64,000 nucleotides of DNA from an uncultured Ferrovibrio sp. (GCF_937960835.1 NZ_CALGPC010000006.1:310001-374000), one strand, 5' to 3'; positions 25,839-35,048 are shown, numbered from the stretch's first letter. Notes: generated by a model not told the origin, from the sequence alone. Translations and numbers: made by a program.

Positions 25839-28043
25839 TCAGGCCGAAGTGATCTTCGATGGCAGCGGCAGCGAGCGGAACTTCTGCCTGGTCGCCGCCA
25901 TCAGGGCATTGGCGACAGCCGGAGCCAGCGGCGGCACGCCCGGTTCGCCGATGCCGGTCGGCGCTGCGTTGGAGGGCACGATATGCACCTCCACCTCCGG
26001 CATGCGGTCGATGCGCAGCACTTCGTAATCATGGAAGTTCGACTGCTCGACTGCGCCCTTGTTCAGGGTGATGCCGTTATACAGCACCGGCGTCAGCCCA
26101 TAACCGATGCCGCCTTCCACCTGCGCCGTGATGATGTTTGGGTTGATCGCGATACCGCAATCCACCGCCGCGACCACCTTCTCGACGCGCCAGCTGCCAT
26201 CCGGCTGCAATGATACTTCTGCCACCTCTGCCACGTAGGTGTTGAAGGATTCATGCACGGCGATTCCGCGGCTGCGGCCCGCCGGCAGCGGCTTGCCCCA
26301 GCCGGCCTTCTCGGCGGCGAGGTCCAGCGCACCGAGATGACGCGGATGCCGGTTCAGCATGCGGCGCCGCAGGGTGAGCGGATCCTGTCCGGTGGCCTGC
26401 GCGATCTCGTCCAGGAAGACTTCGGTCGCAAAGGCCGTATGCGTGCTTCCCACAGCGCGCCACCACAGAACCGGCACGCCGGCCTGCGTGGAGTGCAGCT
26501 CGACACTCATATTGGGAATGTCGTAGGGCAGGTTGGCGGCGCCCTCCACCGATGTGTGGTCGATGCCGTCTTTCACCATCACCGGTTCCAGCGGCGTGCC
26601 GGCCATGATCGACTGGCCGACAATGCGATGGCGCCAGCCGATGATCATGCCATTGGCATCCAATGCCGCAGCCAAGCTGTGGTGATACATCGGGCGATAG
26701 CGGCCGCCGCGGATATCATCCTCACGGGTCCAGACGAGCTTCACCGGCGCTTCGCCGTTGATCGCCTTGGCGATCTGCACGCCTTCGACGATGTAATCCG
26801 ACTGCACCGTGGCGCGGCGGCCGAAGCTGCCGCCGGCGAACAGCGTGTTGATCTTCACCTGTTCGGGCTTGATGCCGAGGATACGCGCGGCATTCGCCTG
26901 ATCGACGGTCTGGAACTGATCGCCAGCCCAGATTTCGACACCGTCCGCCGTCAGCCTGACGACGCAGTCCAGCGGCTCCATCGGCGCATGGGCGAGATAG
27001 GGGAAGTCGTAGGTCGCCTCGACTACCTTGGCCGCCTTGGCAAAGGCGGCATCGACATCGCCCTGCTTGCGTGCCGGCTTGCCGGGCGTTTTGGCGAGAG
27101 TCCTGTATTCGGCCAGGATCTCGTCCGTGCTGCGTTTCTCAGCGGCGGAATCGTCCCATTCGATCTCCAGGGCTTCGCGGCCCTTGCTGGCGGCCCAGAA
27201 ATTCTTCGCTACGACGGCGACGCCATTGTCGATCTGCACCACATGCGTCACGCCGGGCACCGCCCTGGCCTTGGTCGCGTCGAAACGCTTCACCTTGGCG
27301 CCGAAAAGCGGCGGCCGCTGCAGTACGGCAGTAAGCTGGCCGGGCTGTTTCACATCGAGGGTGAACTGCGCCGTGCCGTTGCTTTTCGGGCGCGCATCGA
27401 GGCGTGGCACGTTCTTGCCGATGAGGGTGAACTCGCTCGGGTCTTTCAGCGTCACATCGGTCGGCGGCATCTGTCGCGCAGCGGCCTGCGCCAGTTCGCC
27501 GAAAGTCGCCTGGCGGTTCGAGGCGGCATGGCTGACCACGCCCTTGGAGACGGTGATCTCGCCGGGCGGCACCTTCCATTCCGCTGCTGCAGCGGCGACC
27601 AGCATGGCGCGCGCGGTGGCGCCGGCGCGGCGCAGCTGCTCGAATGAATTGGCAATCGCGGTGCTGCCGCCGGTGCCCTGGATCGTCCCGAAGGCCGAAT
27701 TGGCGTAAAGCGCCGCATTGGCGGGCGCGCCTTCGGTGCGGATCTGCGACCAGTCGGCATCCAGTTCCTCGGCCACGATGGTGGCAAGGCCGGTGTAGGT
27801 GCCCTGGCCCATTTCCAGATGCTTCGACAGCACGGTGACGGTGTTGTCGGGCGAGATGCGGATGAAGGCATTCATCGTCTCGCCAAGCGGCTTGATGCTG
27901 CCATCGGTGACGGCGGCGGCCGCGGCCTTGCCGCGCGGCGCCCAGTGGAAACCGATCACCAGTCCGGCGATGGCAGCAGCGCTGCCTTGCAGGAAACGGC
28001 GGCGGTCGGCTTCAGGCAGAGTGAACTTGCTTTGCTCGGTCAT
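25839..28043 (-). CDS. IorB-like molybdenum hydroxylase large subunit (Tat-exported)
   Basis: A 734-residue isoquinoline 1-oxidoreductase/aldehyde dehydrogenase-type beta subunit. It has a twin-arginine signal, ADRRRFLQGSAAAIAGLVIG, then the duplicated Moco domain arrangement of the IorB family: GQGTYTGLATIVAEELDADW, LFAGGSFGRRATVQSDYIVE, LWWRAVGSTHTAFATE and PTGIGEPGVPPLAPAVANAL (catalytic Glu). Paired with the 2Fe-2S subunit gene immediately upstream (20-base gap). Such periplasmic enzymes oxidise aldehydes or N-heterocycles and pass electrons to a cytochrome; no cytochrome gene is adjacent. ATG 28043 gives the Tat signal at the N-terminus. Confidence 0.9.
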   Translation of the reverse strand: MTEQSKFTLPEADRRRFLQGSAAAIAGLVIGFHWAPRGKAAAAAVTDGSIKPLGETMNAFIRISPDNTVTVLSKHLEMGQGTYTGLATIVAEELDADWSQIRTEGAPANAALYANSAFGTIQGTGGSTAIANSFEQLRRAGATARAMLVAAAAAEWKVPPGEITVSKGVVSHAASNRQATFGELAQAAARQMPPTDVTLKDPSEFTLIGKNVPRLDARPKSNGTAQFTLDVKQPGQLTAVLQRPPLFGAKVKRFDATKARAVPGVTHVVQIDNGVAVVAKNFWAASKGREALEIEWDDSAAEKRSTDEILAEYRTLAKTPGKPARKQGDVDAAFAKAAKVVEATYDFPYLAHAPMEPLDCVVRLTADGVEIWAGDQFQTVDQANAARILGIKPEQVKINTLFAGGSFGRRATVQSDYIVEGVQIAKAINGEAPVKLVWTREDDIRGGRYRPMYHHSLAAALDANGMIIGWRHRIVGQSIMAGTPLEPVMVKDGIDHTSVEGAANLPYDIPNMSVELHSTQAGVPVLWWRAVGSTHTAFATEVFLDEIAQATGQDPLTLRRRMLNRHPRHLGALDLAAEKAGWGKPLPAGRSRGIAVHESFNTYVAEVAEVSLQPDGSWRVEKVVAAVDCGIAINPNIITAQVEGGIGYGLTPVLYNGITLNKGAVEQSNFHDYEVLRIDRMPEVEVHIVPSNAAPTGIGEPGVPPLAPAVANALMAATRQKFRSLPLPSKITSA

Positions 28044-28063
28044 TGTCGGTGCCTCGCTCTGGT

Positions 28064-28525
28064 TCAGGCGCGCAGCGTCTTGGCGGCGTCGTGGATGGCG
28101 CTGCGGATGCGAACATAGGTCGCGCAGCGGCAGATGTTGCCTTGCATCGCTTCGTTGATGTCGTCGTCGCTCGGCTGGGTGTTGGACGACAGAAGGGCCA
28201 CCGCCGACATGATCTGGCCGGACTGGCAATAGCCGCATTGTGCGACCTCGTGCTTCACCCAGGCATCCTGCACCGCCTGGGCGACCTTGCCCTGCAGTCC
28301 TTCGATGGTGGTGACGCTCTGCCCTTCGACGGCGCTCAGGGGCGTCGAGCAGGAGCGGACGGGTTCGCCATCCACATGCATGGTGCAGGCGCCGCACTGG
28401 GCCATGCCGCAGCCGAATTTCGAACCCGTAAGCCCGATTTCGTCGCGTACTGCCCAAAGCAAAGGCATATCAGGGTCGACATCCAACGAAACTGGTTGGC
28501 CATTCAGCGTGAAATTTACAGCCAT
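28064..28525 (-). CDS. IorA-like 2Fe-2S subunit of molybdenum hydroxylase
   Basis: A 153-residue protein with the ferredoxin-type cluster GCGMAQCGACTMHVDG and the all-helical second cluster CGYCQSGQIMSAVALL...NICRCATYVRIR. This two-cluster layout is the standard small subunit for IorB-type enzymes. No signal peptide; it would be co-exported with the Tat-bearing large subunit. ATG 28525 fits the family N-terminus (VNFTLNGQPVSLDV). Divergent from the HxlR regulator. Confidence 0.93.
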   Translation of the reverse strand: MAVNFTLNGQPVSLDVDPDMPLLWAVRDEIGLTGSKFGCGMAQCGACTMHVDGEPVRSCSTPLSAVEGQSVTTIEGLQGKVAQAVQDAWVKHEVAQCGYCQSGQIMSAVALLSSNTQPSDDDINEAMQGNICRCATYVRIRSAIHDAAKTLRA

Positions 28526-28840
28526 GGTGTCCCTCCACTTGGGGCGGTGAGGCAGAAAAGCAGTCTGGGTTTGCGTTGTACGGAAATGGCAGGGCGGTTG
28601 CTCCGCCTCTATGCTGAGATCAAGCGAAGTATGCTGCGGCTTGGCCAAGGCAATGGTCGCCGTCTCAGTGCAAAGATCATGGCACGAAAATCGTCGCAGA
28701 CGATGCGGCTGCGGCGCTCATATCTGTGACGATGATTACAGTCTGACGTCGCTTTGAAATCGCAATCAATTAGGCACCTTGAAGGATGCATAGGCACTTT
28801 GAGGAAACCATTGGGTCGAACGGAATCGTTGGAGCGTGCG
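28526..28840. promoter_or_regulatory. Divergent promoter region iorA / hxlR with 20-bp-spaced direct repeat
   Basis: 315 bases without a gene. The clearest element is TAGGCACCTTGAAG at 28771 and TAGGCACTTTGAGG at 28791: two copies exactly 20 bases apart, differing at two positions and ending about 37 bases before the hxlR ATG. This looks like an operator, most simply for HxlR itself. No other ORF is supported. Confidence 0.55.
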
Positions 28841-29275
28841 ATGACAGAGGGTAAATCGTCCGTCCCGCCGGCTTGCGAAATCACCAAGGAGGCCGAGGAT
28901 CTGGTGCGCGATCTGATGGTGCGCTTTGGTGATAAATGGAGCCTGCGCGTGATGGACGAGCTTTACGAGCGCGGCCCGATGCGCTTTTCACGCTTGCGTG
29001 AACGGCTGGATGGCATCAGCCAGAAGATGCTGACCCAGACGCTGCGCCTTTTGGAGCGCGATGGCGTCGTCGCCCGCCAGGTCTATGCCGAGGTGCCGCC
29101 GCGGGTCGATTATGCGCTGACCAAATCCGGAGTTGAATTATCCGAAGCCCTGTGCGGCGTGTGGGAATGGGCCATCCGCCATGTCGATGACGTCGCGGCA
29201 TCGCGGCGCGCTTTCGACGGTCAGGCGCATGCCCGGCAGGGCAGCGATGACCAGTCCGCTGCCAAGGCGGGTTAA
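28841..29275 (+). CDS. HxlR-family transcriptional regulator
   Basis: A 144-residue winged-helix protein: DLMVRFGDKWSLRVMDELYERGPMRFSRLRERLDGISQKMLTQTLRLLERDGVV, then the wing PPRVDYALTKSG, all typical of HxlR. It lacks the usual single N-terminal Cys seen in redox-sensing members, apart from one in PPACEITKEA. The ATG at 28841 is chosen over 28754, which would put the direct repeat inside the gene. Divergent from iorAB and its likely controller. Confidence 0.88.
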   Translation: MTEGKSSVPPACEITKEAEDLVRDLMVRFGDKWSLRVMDELYERGPMRFSRLRERLDGISQKMLTQTLRLLERDGVVARQVYAEVPPRVDYALTKSGVELSEALCGVWEWAIRHVDDVAASRRAFDGQAHARQGSDDQSAAKAG

Positions 29276-29290
29276 CGGCCTGCCGGCGGG

Positions 29291-30199
29291 TTACGGCACA
29301 TAAGGTTCAGAAGACTTCATGCGCTCGGCGATGAAGTCGAGAAACAGTCTCATCCGCGGCGGCAGATGGGCGCGTGAGGCATAGACTGCATAAAGATTGA
29401 TCCGGTCGCATTCATAGGCTTGGAGCAGGCGCACCAGCCGGCCGGACCGGATATCGTCCTCCACGTCCCACAATGCCTTGCAGGCGACCGCATGCCCGTC
29501 GACCGCCCATTGATGAATGACTTCGGCATTGTTCGAGAGCAGCCGGCCGCTGACCCGGATCTCCCGCACATGGCCGTTCTCCTCGAATTTCCAGCCATCG
29601 AAGATCCGCCGGCCGCGCGCCAGCCGGGCGCAGTCGTGGTTGAGAAGGTCCTCGGGGCGTTCGATGGGAGGATAAGCGGCGAGATAGCGAGAAGACGCGA
29701 CAATGACTCTCAGACTACGGATTAATGTCCGGGCAATGAGGCTTCCGTCGCTTGGCTCGTCGAGATAGAGCCCGATGTCGATTTCCTCTTCAAGAATGTC
29801 GACGGGCGCGTCACTCAGCACCAGTTCGATGCTGATCTCCGGATATTGCGCCGAGAATTCTGCGATCAGCGGCGCGATGCGGTTCCGGCCGATCTCCAGC
29901 GGCGCGCCCACGCGCAGGTATCCGCGGGGATGACCGGCCCGGGCCATGAGCTCGGTCTCGGTGTCATCGAGCGCGCGCAGGATGGCCTCGGCCCGCTCGA
30001 GCAGGAAGGTTCCTTCATCGGTCAGGGTGAAACGGCGAGAACCGCGTTCGATCAGCCGCACTCCGAGGCGATCTTCCAGCGCCGCAAGCCGCCGGCTGAC
30101 CGCGGGCAGCGAGCTGCGGGTCCGTCGGGCCGCTTCAGAAAGGCTGCCTGCAGAGACGATACGCTGGAACAGGCGTAGATCCCCGATGTCATCAATCAC
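29291..30199 (-). CDS. LysR-family regulator, divergent from efflux genes
   Basis: A 302-residue LTTR with N-terminal helix-turn-helix (LFQRIVSAGSLSEAARRTRSSLPAVSRRLAALEDRLGVRLIER) and a PBP2-type effector domain (about 90-295; DIGLYLDEPSDGSLIARTLI). The start codon is GTG 30199, with GGAAGGA about 10 bases upstream. A dyad overlaps that ribosome site. The divergent pairing with HlyD/DUF2955 genes resembles the aaeR-aaeXAB layout. Confidence 0.9.
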   Translation of the reverse strand: MIDDIGDLRLFQRIVSAGSLSEAARRTRSSLPAVSRRLAALEDRLGVRLIERGSRRFTLTDEGTFLLERAEAILRALDDTETELMARAGHPRGYLRVGAPLEIGRNRIAPLIAEFSAQYPEISIELVLSDAPVDILEEEIDIGLYLDEPSDGSLIARTLIRSLRVIVASSRYLAAYPPIERPEDLLNHDCARLARGRRIFDGWKFEENGHVREIRVSGRLLSNNAEVIHQWAVDGHAVACKALWDVEDDIRSGRLVRLLQAYECDRINLYAVYASRAHLPPRMRLFLDFIAERMKSSEPYVP

Positions 30200-30205
30200 G
30201 CTGCG

Positions 30206-30228
30206 ATCCTTCCATTTTTCGGAAGGAT
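30206..30228. promoter_or_regulatory. LysR-type dyad (8-bp arms) upstream of lysR
   Basis: ATCCTTCC and GGAAGGAT form a perfect inverted repeat with a 7-base spacer, and contain a T-N11-A core (TTCC-N7-GGAA). It lies between lysR and the efflux genes and also covers the lysR ribosome site, so it could serve autorepression or fold in the mRNA. Confidence 0.5.
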
Positions 30229-30313
30229 GCCTTCAAGCGGCCGTGCCTACAAGACGCCGGCCGGGTGCCTGATATCCGCCGCGAAATGAAGCTGAACCAG
30301 CGAATGAAGAACC

Positions 30314-31426
30314 ATGACCGATATTCCCGCGCCCGCCCTGTCCCCCGAGCAGCGCCTCCGCCGTCCCGCCCTGACGCCAGAGCAGCGTTTCCGCCGTAGC
30401 GTCTACAGCACGGTGGCGGCCGGAGCAGCGCTGCTCCTCTACATAGTTGTGGCCGATCAGTTCATGCCCGTAACGCCCGAGGCGAGGGTGCTCTACGACA
30501 CGATCCGGGTTGCGCCGGAAGTCTCCGGTACCGTCGTCCAGGTCCATGTTACCAATGACCAGCCCGCCAAGGCCGGACAGGTCCTGTTCGAGATTGATCC
30601 CACCCGCTACGAGCTGGCGGTCACCGCCGCAGAACTGGCGGTCGAACAGGCGGAACAGACGATCCGTCAGCGTGATGCCGACATCGCCGAGGCCCGTGCT
30701 GCCGTCGCCAGCGCGAGGGCGGCCGCCGAGGAGGCGAGGCGCCAGGCAAATCGCATGGTGGAACTGAGCAAGCGCAATGCTGTCTCGCTCGCTGCTACCG
30801 ATGCAGCGATAGCCAGGCGCGATGAAACCCGCGCAGCCCTTGGCGTTGCCGAGGCACGGTTGCGGGCAAGTCTCGTGCTCCGCGGCGAGGAGGGGCCCGA
30901 CAATCTCTATCTGCGTGAGGCCCGCAACAAGCTCGCGCTTGCCCAACGGGACCTTCGGCAGACGAAGGTTGTCCTCGCCGAAGACGGCATCATCACCAAC
31001 ATGCGGCTGCGGCCGGGCAACTACATCTCCTCCGGCACGCCTGTTCTCGCCGTCGTCGGCCTGCAGCCGACTATCGCCGCCGACTTTCGCGAGAAGGCGC
31101 TGGCACGGGTGCAGGTCGGCGATCAGGCCCTCGTCAGCTTCGATGCCATTCCCGGACGTCTCTTCGAGGGGCATGTTGCCTCGATCGACGCCGGCATCGC
31201 GCAAGGGCAGGTCAATCCCGACGGCACCCTGGTCCAGACCGTCGAGACCGACCGCTGGATCCGCCGCGCCCAGCGCGTGCGGGTCAATGTCCAGCTGAAT
31301 GATCCGCCGAGGCTTGTCAGCGGATCGCGCGCAACGGTGCAGCTCGTGCCAGGCGGTTCTCCCATCGCCCGCATGCTCGCCGAGGCCCAGATCCGGCTGA
31401 TTGCCCTGGTGCGTTATGTCTACTGA
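30314..31426 (+). CDS. HlyD/EmrA-type membrane fusion protein
   Basis: A 370-residue periplasmic adaptor: a cytosolic N-terminus with two PEQR(L/F)RR repeats, one TM segment (about 31-49), a biotinyl-lipoyl half (APEVSGTVVQVHVTNDQPAKAGQVLFEID), a long alpha-hairpin coiled coil rich in Ala/Glu/Arg (about 90-190), and the beta-barrel (LRPGNYISSGTPVLAVVG). The gene end overlaps the DUF2955 gene by 11 bases, so the two form one export system. Confidence 0.9.
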   Translation: MTDIPAPALSPEQRLRRPALTPEQRFRRSVYSTVAAGAALLLYIVVADQFMPVTPEARVLYDTIRVAPEVSGTVVQVHVTNDQPAKAGQVLFEIDPTRYELAVTAAELAVEQAEQTIRQRDADIAEARAAVASARAAAEEARRQANRMVELSKRNAVSLAATDAAIARRDETRAALGVAEARLRASLVLRGEEGPDNLYLREARNKLALAQRDLRQTKVVLAEDGIITNMRLRPGNYISSGTPVLAVVGLQPTIAADFREKALARVQVGDQALVSFDAIPGRLFEGHVASIDAGIAQGQVNPDGTLVQTVETDRWIRRAQRVRVNVQLNDPPRLVSGSRATVQLVPGGSPIARMLAEAQIRLIALVRYVY

Positions 31427-32456
31427 TTTTGCTCTCATGAGCGCCAATGACTGGCGGATGGCCTGCCGCATGGCCTTCGGCGGCTTTGTCGGCTGGGCCC
31501 TGGCGACGCTGTTTGGTTGGTCTTATGTCGTCTACTACGCCGTCTATCCGCTGGTTCTGATCGGCTTGGCGCCGGCCTATGACCGGCATATTGCCCTGCA
31601 GTTTCTGGCCAGCGCACCGACCGGCATGATCGCTGCCGGCATCATGGTAGGCGTGCTGTCCGCCTATCCGGTGGCGATGACGGCGGCCTATCTGGGCTTT
31701 GTGATCGTCTGCTTCGTGCTGATGACAGGTCCGCGCAAGCTGTTCATGTATGGGGCGGTATCGCTTGCTGTATGCAGCGGGCTGGTCCATTACGGCAGCT
31801 ACCCCTATCCGGAAATGGCCTGGGAAGAGCTGTTCTGGGGCGCCGGCGGCGCCCTGACGTGCAGCGTTGTCCTTTATGTGCTGGCCTTCGCGCTGTTTCC
31901 GGATGCCGAGCCCCGTCCGCCCCGCATTCCGCCGCCGCGTTCGGCAGCCCAGCGCCGGCATCTCATCCTGTTGTGCACTTTCGGCGCGACCGGCTCCTTC
32001 ATCTTCTTCCAGCTGTTCGAAATGAGCGACTCGCTCAGCGCGCAGATGGCGACGGTCCTCATCCTGCTGGGCATGACTCATGACGGCATCTGGAATGCCG
32101 GGCGCTCACGGCTTGTCGGCTCCGTCGTGGGATCGGTCCATGCGGTGCTGATCCAGCTCCTGGTCTCGTCCTACACAAGCTTCTGGCCGCTGACCGCCTG
32201 TGCCTATCTCGCTGGCCTGCTGTGGTTCAGTGTTGATCACGCGCGGGACAGGACCGGCCCCGGACGGGGGTTCGCTGCGGTGACGGCCCTGGCCATTCTC
32301 TATGGACTGCTGAATCCGACCGATGACCTGATCCGCAATTCGCTTTATCGCGGCGTGTCCGTCGTCGTCTCCATCTCGGTGATGCTGGTCTTCATCTCGT
32401 TGCTGCACTACCTGCTCAATCGCTTTCCCCGGACACGCTGGGAAGTGGCTGCCTGA
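31416..32456 (+). CDS. DUF2955 (FUSC-like) inner-membrane efflux component
   Basis: A 346-residue integral membrane protein with two blocks of five to six TM segments separated by a Pro/Arg-rich cytosolic stretch (PDAEPRPPRIPPPRSAAQRRH), the layout of aromatic acid exporter-like proteins. ATG 31416 is used; it overlaps the adaptor gene's end. With the HlyD partner it probably exports small organic acids or drugs. The substrate is not evident, and no outer-membrane channel gene is adjacent. Confidence 0.85.
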   Translation: MSTDFALMSANDWRMACRMAFGGFVGWALATLFGWSYVVYYAVYPLVLIGLAPAYDRHIALQFLASAPTGMIAAGIMVGVLSAYPVAMTAAYLGFVIVCFVLMTGPRKLFMYGAVSLAVCSGLVHYGSYPYPEMAWEELFWGAGGALTCSVVLYVLAFALFPDAEPRPPRIPPPRSAAQRRHLILLCTFGATGSFIFFQLFEMSDSLSAQMATVLILLGMTHDGIWNAGRSRLVGSVVGSVHAVLIQLLVSSYTSFWPLTACAYLAGLLWFSVDHARDRTGPGRGFAAVTALAILYGLLNPTDDLIRNSLYRGVSVVVSISVMLVFISLLHYLLNRFPRTRWEVAA

Positions 32457-32483
32457 AAACCTGAGCCCGGCCAATCGGGTCGT

Positions 32484-32524
32484 AGCCAAAAAAGAAAACG
32501 CCCCGCCAGAAAACCGGCGGGGCG
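32484..32524 (-). terminator. Intrinsic terminator of efp
   Basis: Read leftward, a perfect 9-bp stem CGCCCCGCC/GGCGGGGCG (arms 32516-32524 and 32499-32507) with an 8-base loop is followed by TTTTCTTTTTTGG. It lies about 30 bases past the efp stop. Confidence 0.88.
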
Positions 32525-32555
32525 CTGTAATGCTTGGCGATGATGCGAGGTATGA

Positions 32556-33128
32556 TCAGTCCTTGGCCCGCTCGATATACGTGCCGCCTTCCTGGATGTT
32601 GATCACGATGCGCACGCCGGCGGTGATATGCGGCGGCACCATCACGCGCTGGCCGTTGGAGACGATCGCCGGCTTGTACGACGACGACGCGGTCTGGCCC
32701 TTCACGGTCGGCTCGGTCTCGGTGATCTCCAGCGTCACGGTCTGCGGCAGTTCGACCGAAACCGGACGGCCTTCATAGAGGCTGATCTCGACATGCATGC
32801 CGTCCTGCAGCCACACGGCCTGGTCGCCGATCACGTCGAGCGGAACCTGAATCTGTTCGTAATTCTCGATGTCCATGAAGGTGGCCTGATCGCCTTCGGT
32901 GAACAGATACTGGAATTCGCGGGTGTCGATGAAGACGCGCTCGACCGCCTCGGTCGTGCGATAGCGCTCAGTGGTCTTCAGCCCCGTCGCCAGATCGCGC
33001 AGATCGAGCTGGGTCACCGGCGTACCCTTGCCGGGCTGGATATTCTGCGCCGTGATCACCGCATAGAGCTTGTTGTTGATCTCAACCACATTGCCCTTGC
33101 GGAGCTGGTTGGCATTCACCTTGGCCAT
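32556..33128 (-). CDS. efp: Translation elongation factor P
   Basis: EF-P relieves ribosome stalling at polyproline. The 190-residue protein has the three-domain EF-P layout. The modification-site lysine is Lys34 in the loop QPGKGTPV, and DIENYEQI and TASSSYKPAIVSNGQRVMVPPHI mark domains II and III. A lysine at 34 fits beta-lysylation by EpmA, whose gene is divergent next door. Confidence 0.96.
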   Translation of the reverse strand: MAKVNANQLRKGNVVEINNKLYAVITAQNIQPGKGTPVTQLDLRDLATGLKTTERYRTTEAVERVFIDTREFQYLFTEGDQATFMDIENYEQIQVPLDVIGDQAVWLQDGMHVEISLYEGRPVSVELPQTVTLEITETEPTVKGQTASSSYKPAIVSNGQRVMVPPHITAGVRIVINIQEGGTYIERAKD

Positions 33129-33269
33129 ACATGTCTCTCCGAAACGATTTGCGCGGTTCTCGGCCTCTCAGCGCTGCTGGGATCGCAGCTTGTGAGACCG
33201 CGCTTGCGAAAAAGCCGGGCGGAAACTATCAGGTCGGGTATACCTTCTCAACCCGAGTCGCGGCCAAAT

Positions 33270-34334
33270 ATGCAATCCGGAAGGCAGCATGGCGGTATCC
33301 CCTGGTGGCGGCCGGACGTCTATGCCCGGCGTCGCCCCAACCTGCTGGTCCGCCAGACCGTGCTGCGGGCGATCCGCGAGACTTTCTCGGGCCGGGGCTT
33401 CATCGAGGTCGAGACGCCCGCCCTGCAGATCTCGCCCGGGCTGGAGCCGCATCTGAAGGCTTTCGTCACGACGCTGGAACATCCCGACGGCACGACGCGG
33501 CCGCTTTACCTGCACACCTCGCCCGAATTCGCCATGAAGAAGCTGCTGGCGGCGGGCGAAGAGAAGCTGTTCCAGCTTGCGCCCGTTTTTCGCAACGGCG
33601 AGCGGGCAGCAATGCATCATCCGGCCTTCACCATGCTGGAATGGTACCGGGCCAAGGCCGATTACCGCGCCATCATGAAGGATTGCGAAATCCTGCTGCA
33701 TGCCGTCGGCGCGGTCACCGGCCAGCGGTTCCTGCGCTGGCAGGGACGCGAGGCCGATATCGTCCGGCCCTGGCAGTATCTCACCGTGCACGAAGCATTC
33801 GCCCGCTATGCGCAGCTCGATCTGGCGGCCTGCATCGGCGCCGATCCGCATCATCCTGATCTCGCGGCCATGCGCGAGGCCTGCGCCCGTATCGGCGTGC
33901 GGGTGGATGCGGGCGATTCCTGGGACGATCTGTATTTCCGCGTGGCGCTGAAAAAGGTCGAGCCGCAGCTTGGCCTCGAAGTGCCCTGCATCCTCTACGA
34001 TTACCCGATCCACATGGCGGCCCTGAGCCGGCCGAAGAAAGACGCGCCGCATCTGGCCGAGCGGTTTGAGCTTTATGTCTGCGGCGTGGAACTGGCGAAT
34101 GCCTTTTCCGAACTTACCGATGCCGCCGAGCAGCGCCGCCGCTTCGAAGCCGACATGGCGCTGAAGAAGCGGCTTTACGGCTACGATTATCCGATTGACG
34201 AAGATTTCATCATTGCCTTGCAGCATGGCTTGCCGGACTGCGCCGGCATCGCGCTGGGCGTGGATCGGCTGGTGATGCTGCTGACCGGCGCCAGCCGGAT
34301 TGAGGAGGTGTTGTGGCTGCCGGTCGCCGAATAG
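33270..34334 (+). CDS. epmA: EF-P beta-lysylation ligase EpmA (GenX/PoxA)
   Basis: A class II lysyl-tRNA synthetase paralogue that attaches (R)-beta-lysine to EF-P. The 354-residue protein lacks the anticodon-binding domain and shows motif 1 (RGFIEVETPALQISPG), motif 2 (LFQLAPVFRNGERAAMHHPAFTMLEWYRA) and motif 3 (GIALGVDRLVMLLTG). ATG 33270 is the first start after the divergent efp leader. epmB (lysine 2,3-aminomutase) is not in the window. Its end overlaps the next gene by 22 bases. Confidence 0.93.
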   Translation: MQSGRQHGGIPWWRPDVYARRRPNLLVRQTVLRAIRETFSGRGFIEVETPALQISPGLEPHLKAFVTTLEHPDGTTRPLYLHTSPEFAMKKLLAAGEEKLFQLAPVFRNGERAAMHHPAFTMLEWYRAKADYRAIMKDCEILLHAVGAVTGQRFLRWQGREADIVRPWQYLTVHEAFARYAQLDLAACIGADPHHPDLAAMREACARIGVRVDAGDSWDDLYFRVALKKVEPQLGLEVPCILYDYPIHMAALSRPKKDAPHLAERFELYVCGVELANAFSELTDAAEQRRRFEADMALKKRLYGYDYPIDEDFIIALQHGLPDCAGIALGVDRLVMLLTGASRIEEVLWLPVAE

Positions 34335-34990
34335 GGTTGGTCATCGCCATCCTGTTGATGGCCGCCGGCTGCGCGCAGCGCCAGGCGGCTCTGCCGCCGG
34401 TGCCGATGCCCGCGCCGCAGCCGGGGCCGGGCATGCATATGTGGCCCAACCGCGATGCGATCCAGTCGGCCTGCCTGAACGATCTCGCCGCCACCGGCGC
34501 GCAGTTCGAACTGATTGCCCAGGCCGAGCCGGGCAAGAACGGCTGTACCCTGGTCAATGGCGTGAAGCTCACCCGCACCACGGTGCCGCTCAATCTGCCG
34601 GTGGAAATGACCTGTCCGATGGCGCTGCGCTATATGCAGTTCGAGCAGACAGTGCTGCAGCCTGAGGCACAGCGCCTGTTCGGCCGGCCTTTGGGGCAGG
34701 TCAATCATGCCGGCGGCTTCACCTGCCGCCGGATGACGGGGGGCGGCGGGCGGCTGAGCGAGCATGCCCATGGCCGTGCCTTCGACATCTGGGGCTTCAC
34801 CTTGAGCGACGGCACGCGGCTGTCGGTGAAGGATCATTTCCGCGCGCGCGGCGCCATCGGCGAGTATCTCCGCAATGTCAGCCGCCAGGCCTGCCGCTAT
34901 TTCTCCGTCGTGCTCGGGCCCAATGGCGACGCCAACCATCAGGATCATTTCCATTGGGATATCGGACCCTGGCCACGCTGCGGTGGATAA
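34313..34990 (+). CDS. Extensin-like C-terminal domain lipoprotein
   Basis: A 225-residue protein with a lipoprotein signal (IGLVIAILLMAAGC, lipid Cys at about residue 20) and a Pro-rich spacer. The extensin-like_C domain follows, showing a metallopeptidase-like histidine pattern: LSEHAHGRAFDIWGF and HQDHFHWDIGPW. The domain resembles M15/LAS peptidases, so action on peptidoglycan is possible. GTG 34313 is supported by GAGGAGG five bases upstream. Overlaps epmA by 22 bases. Confidence 0.85.
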   Translation: MAAGRRIGLVIAILLMAAGCAQRQAALPPVPMPAPQPGPGMHMWPNRDAIQSACLNDLAATGAQFELIAQAEPGKNGCTLVNGVKLTRTTVPLNLPVEMTCPMALRYMQFEQTVLQPEAQRLFGRPLGQVNHAGGFTCRRMTGGGGRLSEHAHGRAFDIWGFTLSDGTRLSVKDHFRARGAIGEYLRNVSRQACRYFSVVLGPNGDANHQDHFHWDIGPWPRCGG

Positions 34991-35048
34991 CACGCGGCCA
35001 TGTTTCGTCTATAAGCGCTTTCTGTTGATTTTTTGTTCTCCAATGCTA

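Noticed and set aside
35033..35048. Possible LexA box GTTCTCCAATG before the Y-family polymerase
   Set aside because: The second half does not match GTTC after seven bases (CTAG is found).
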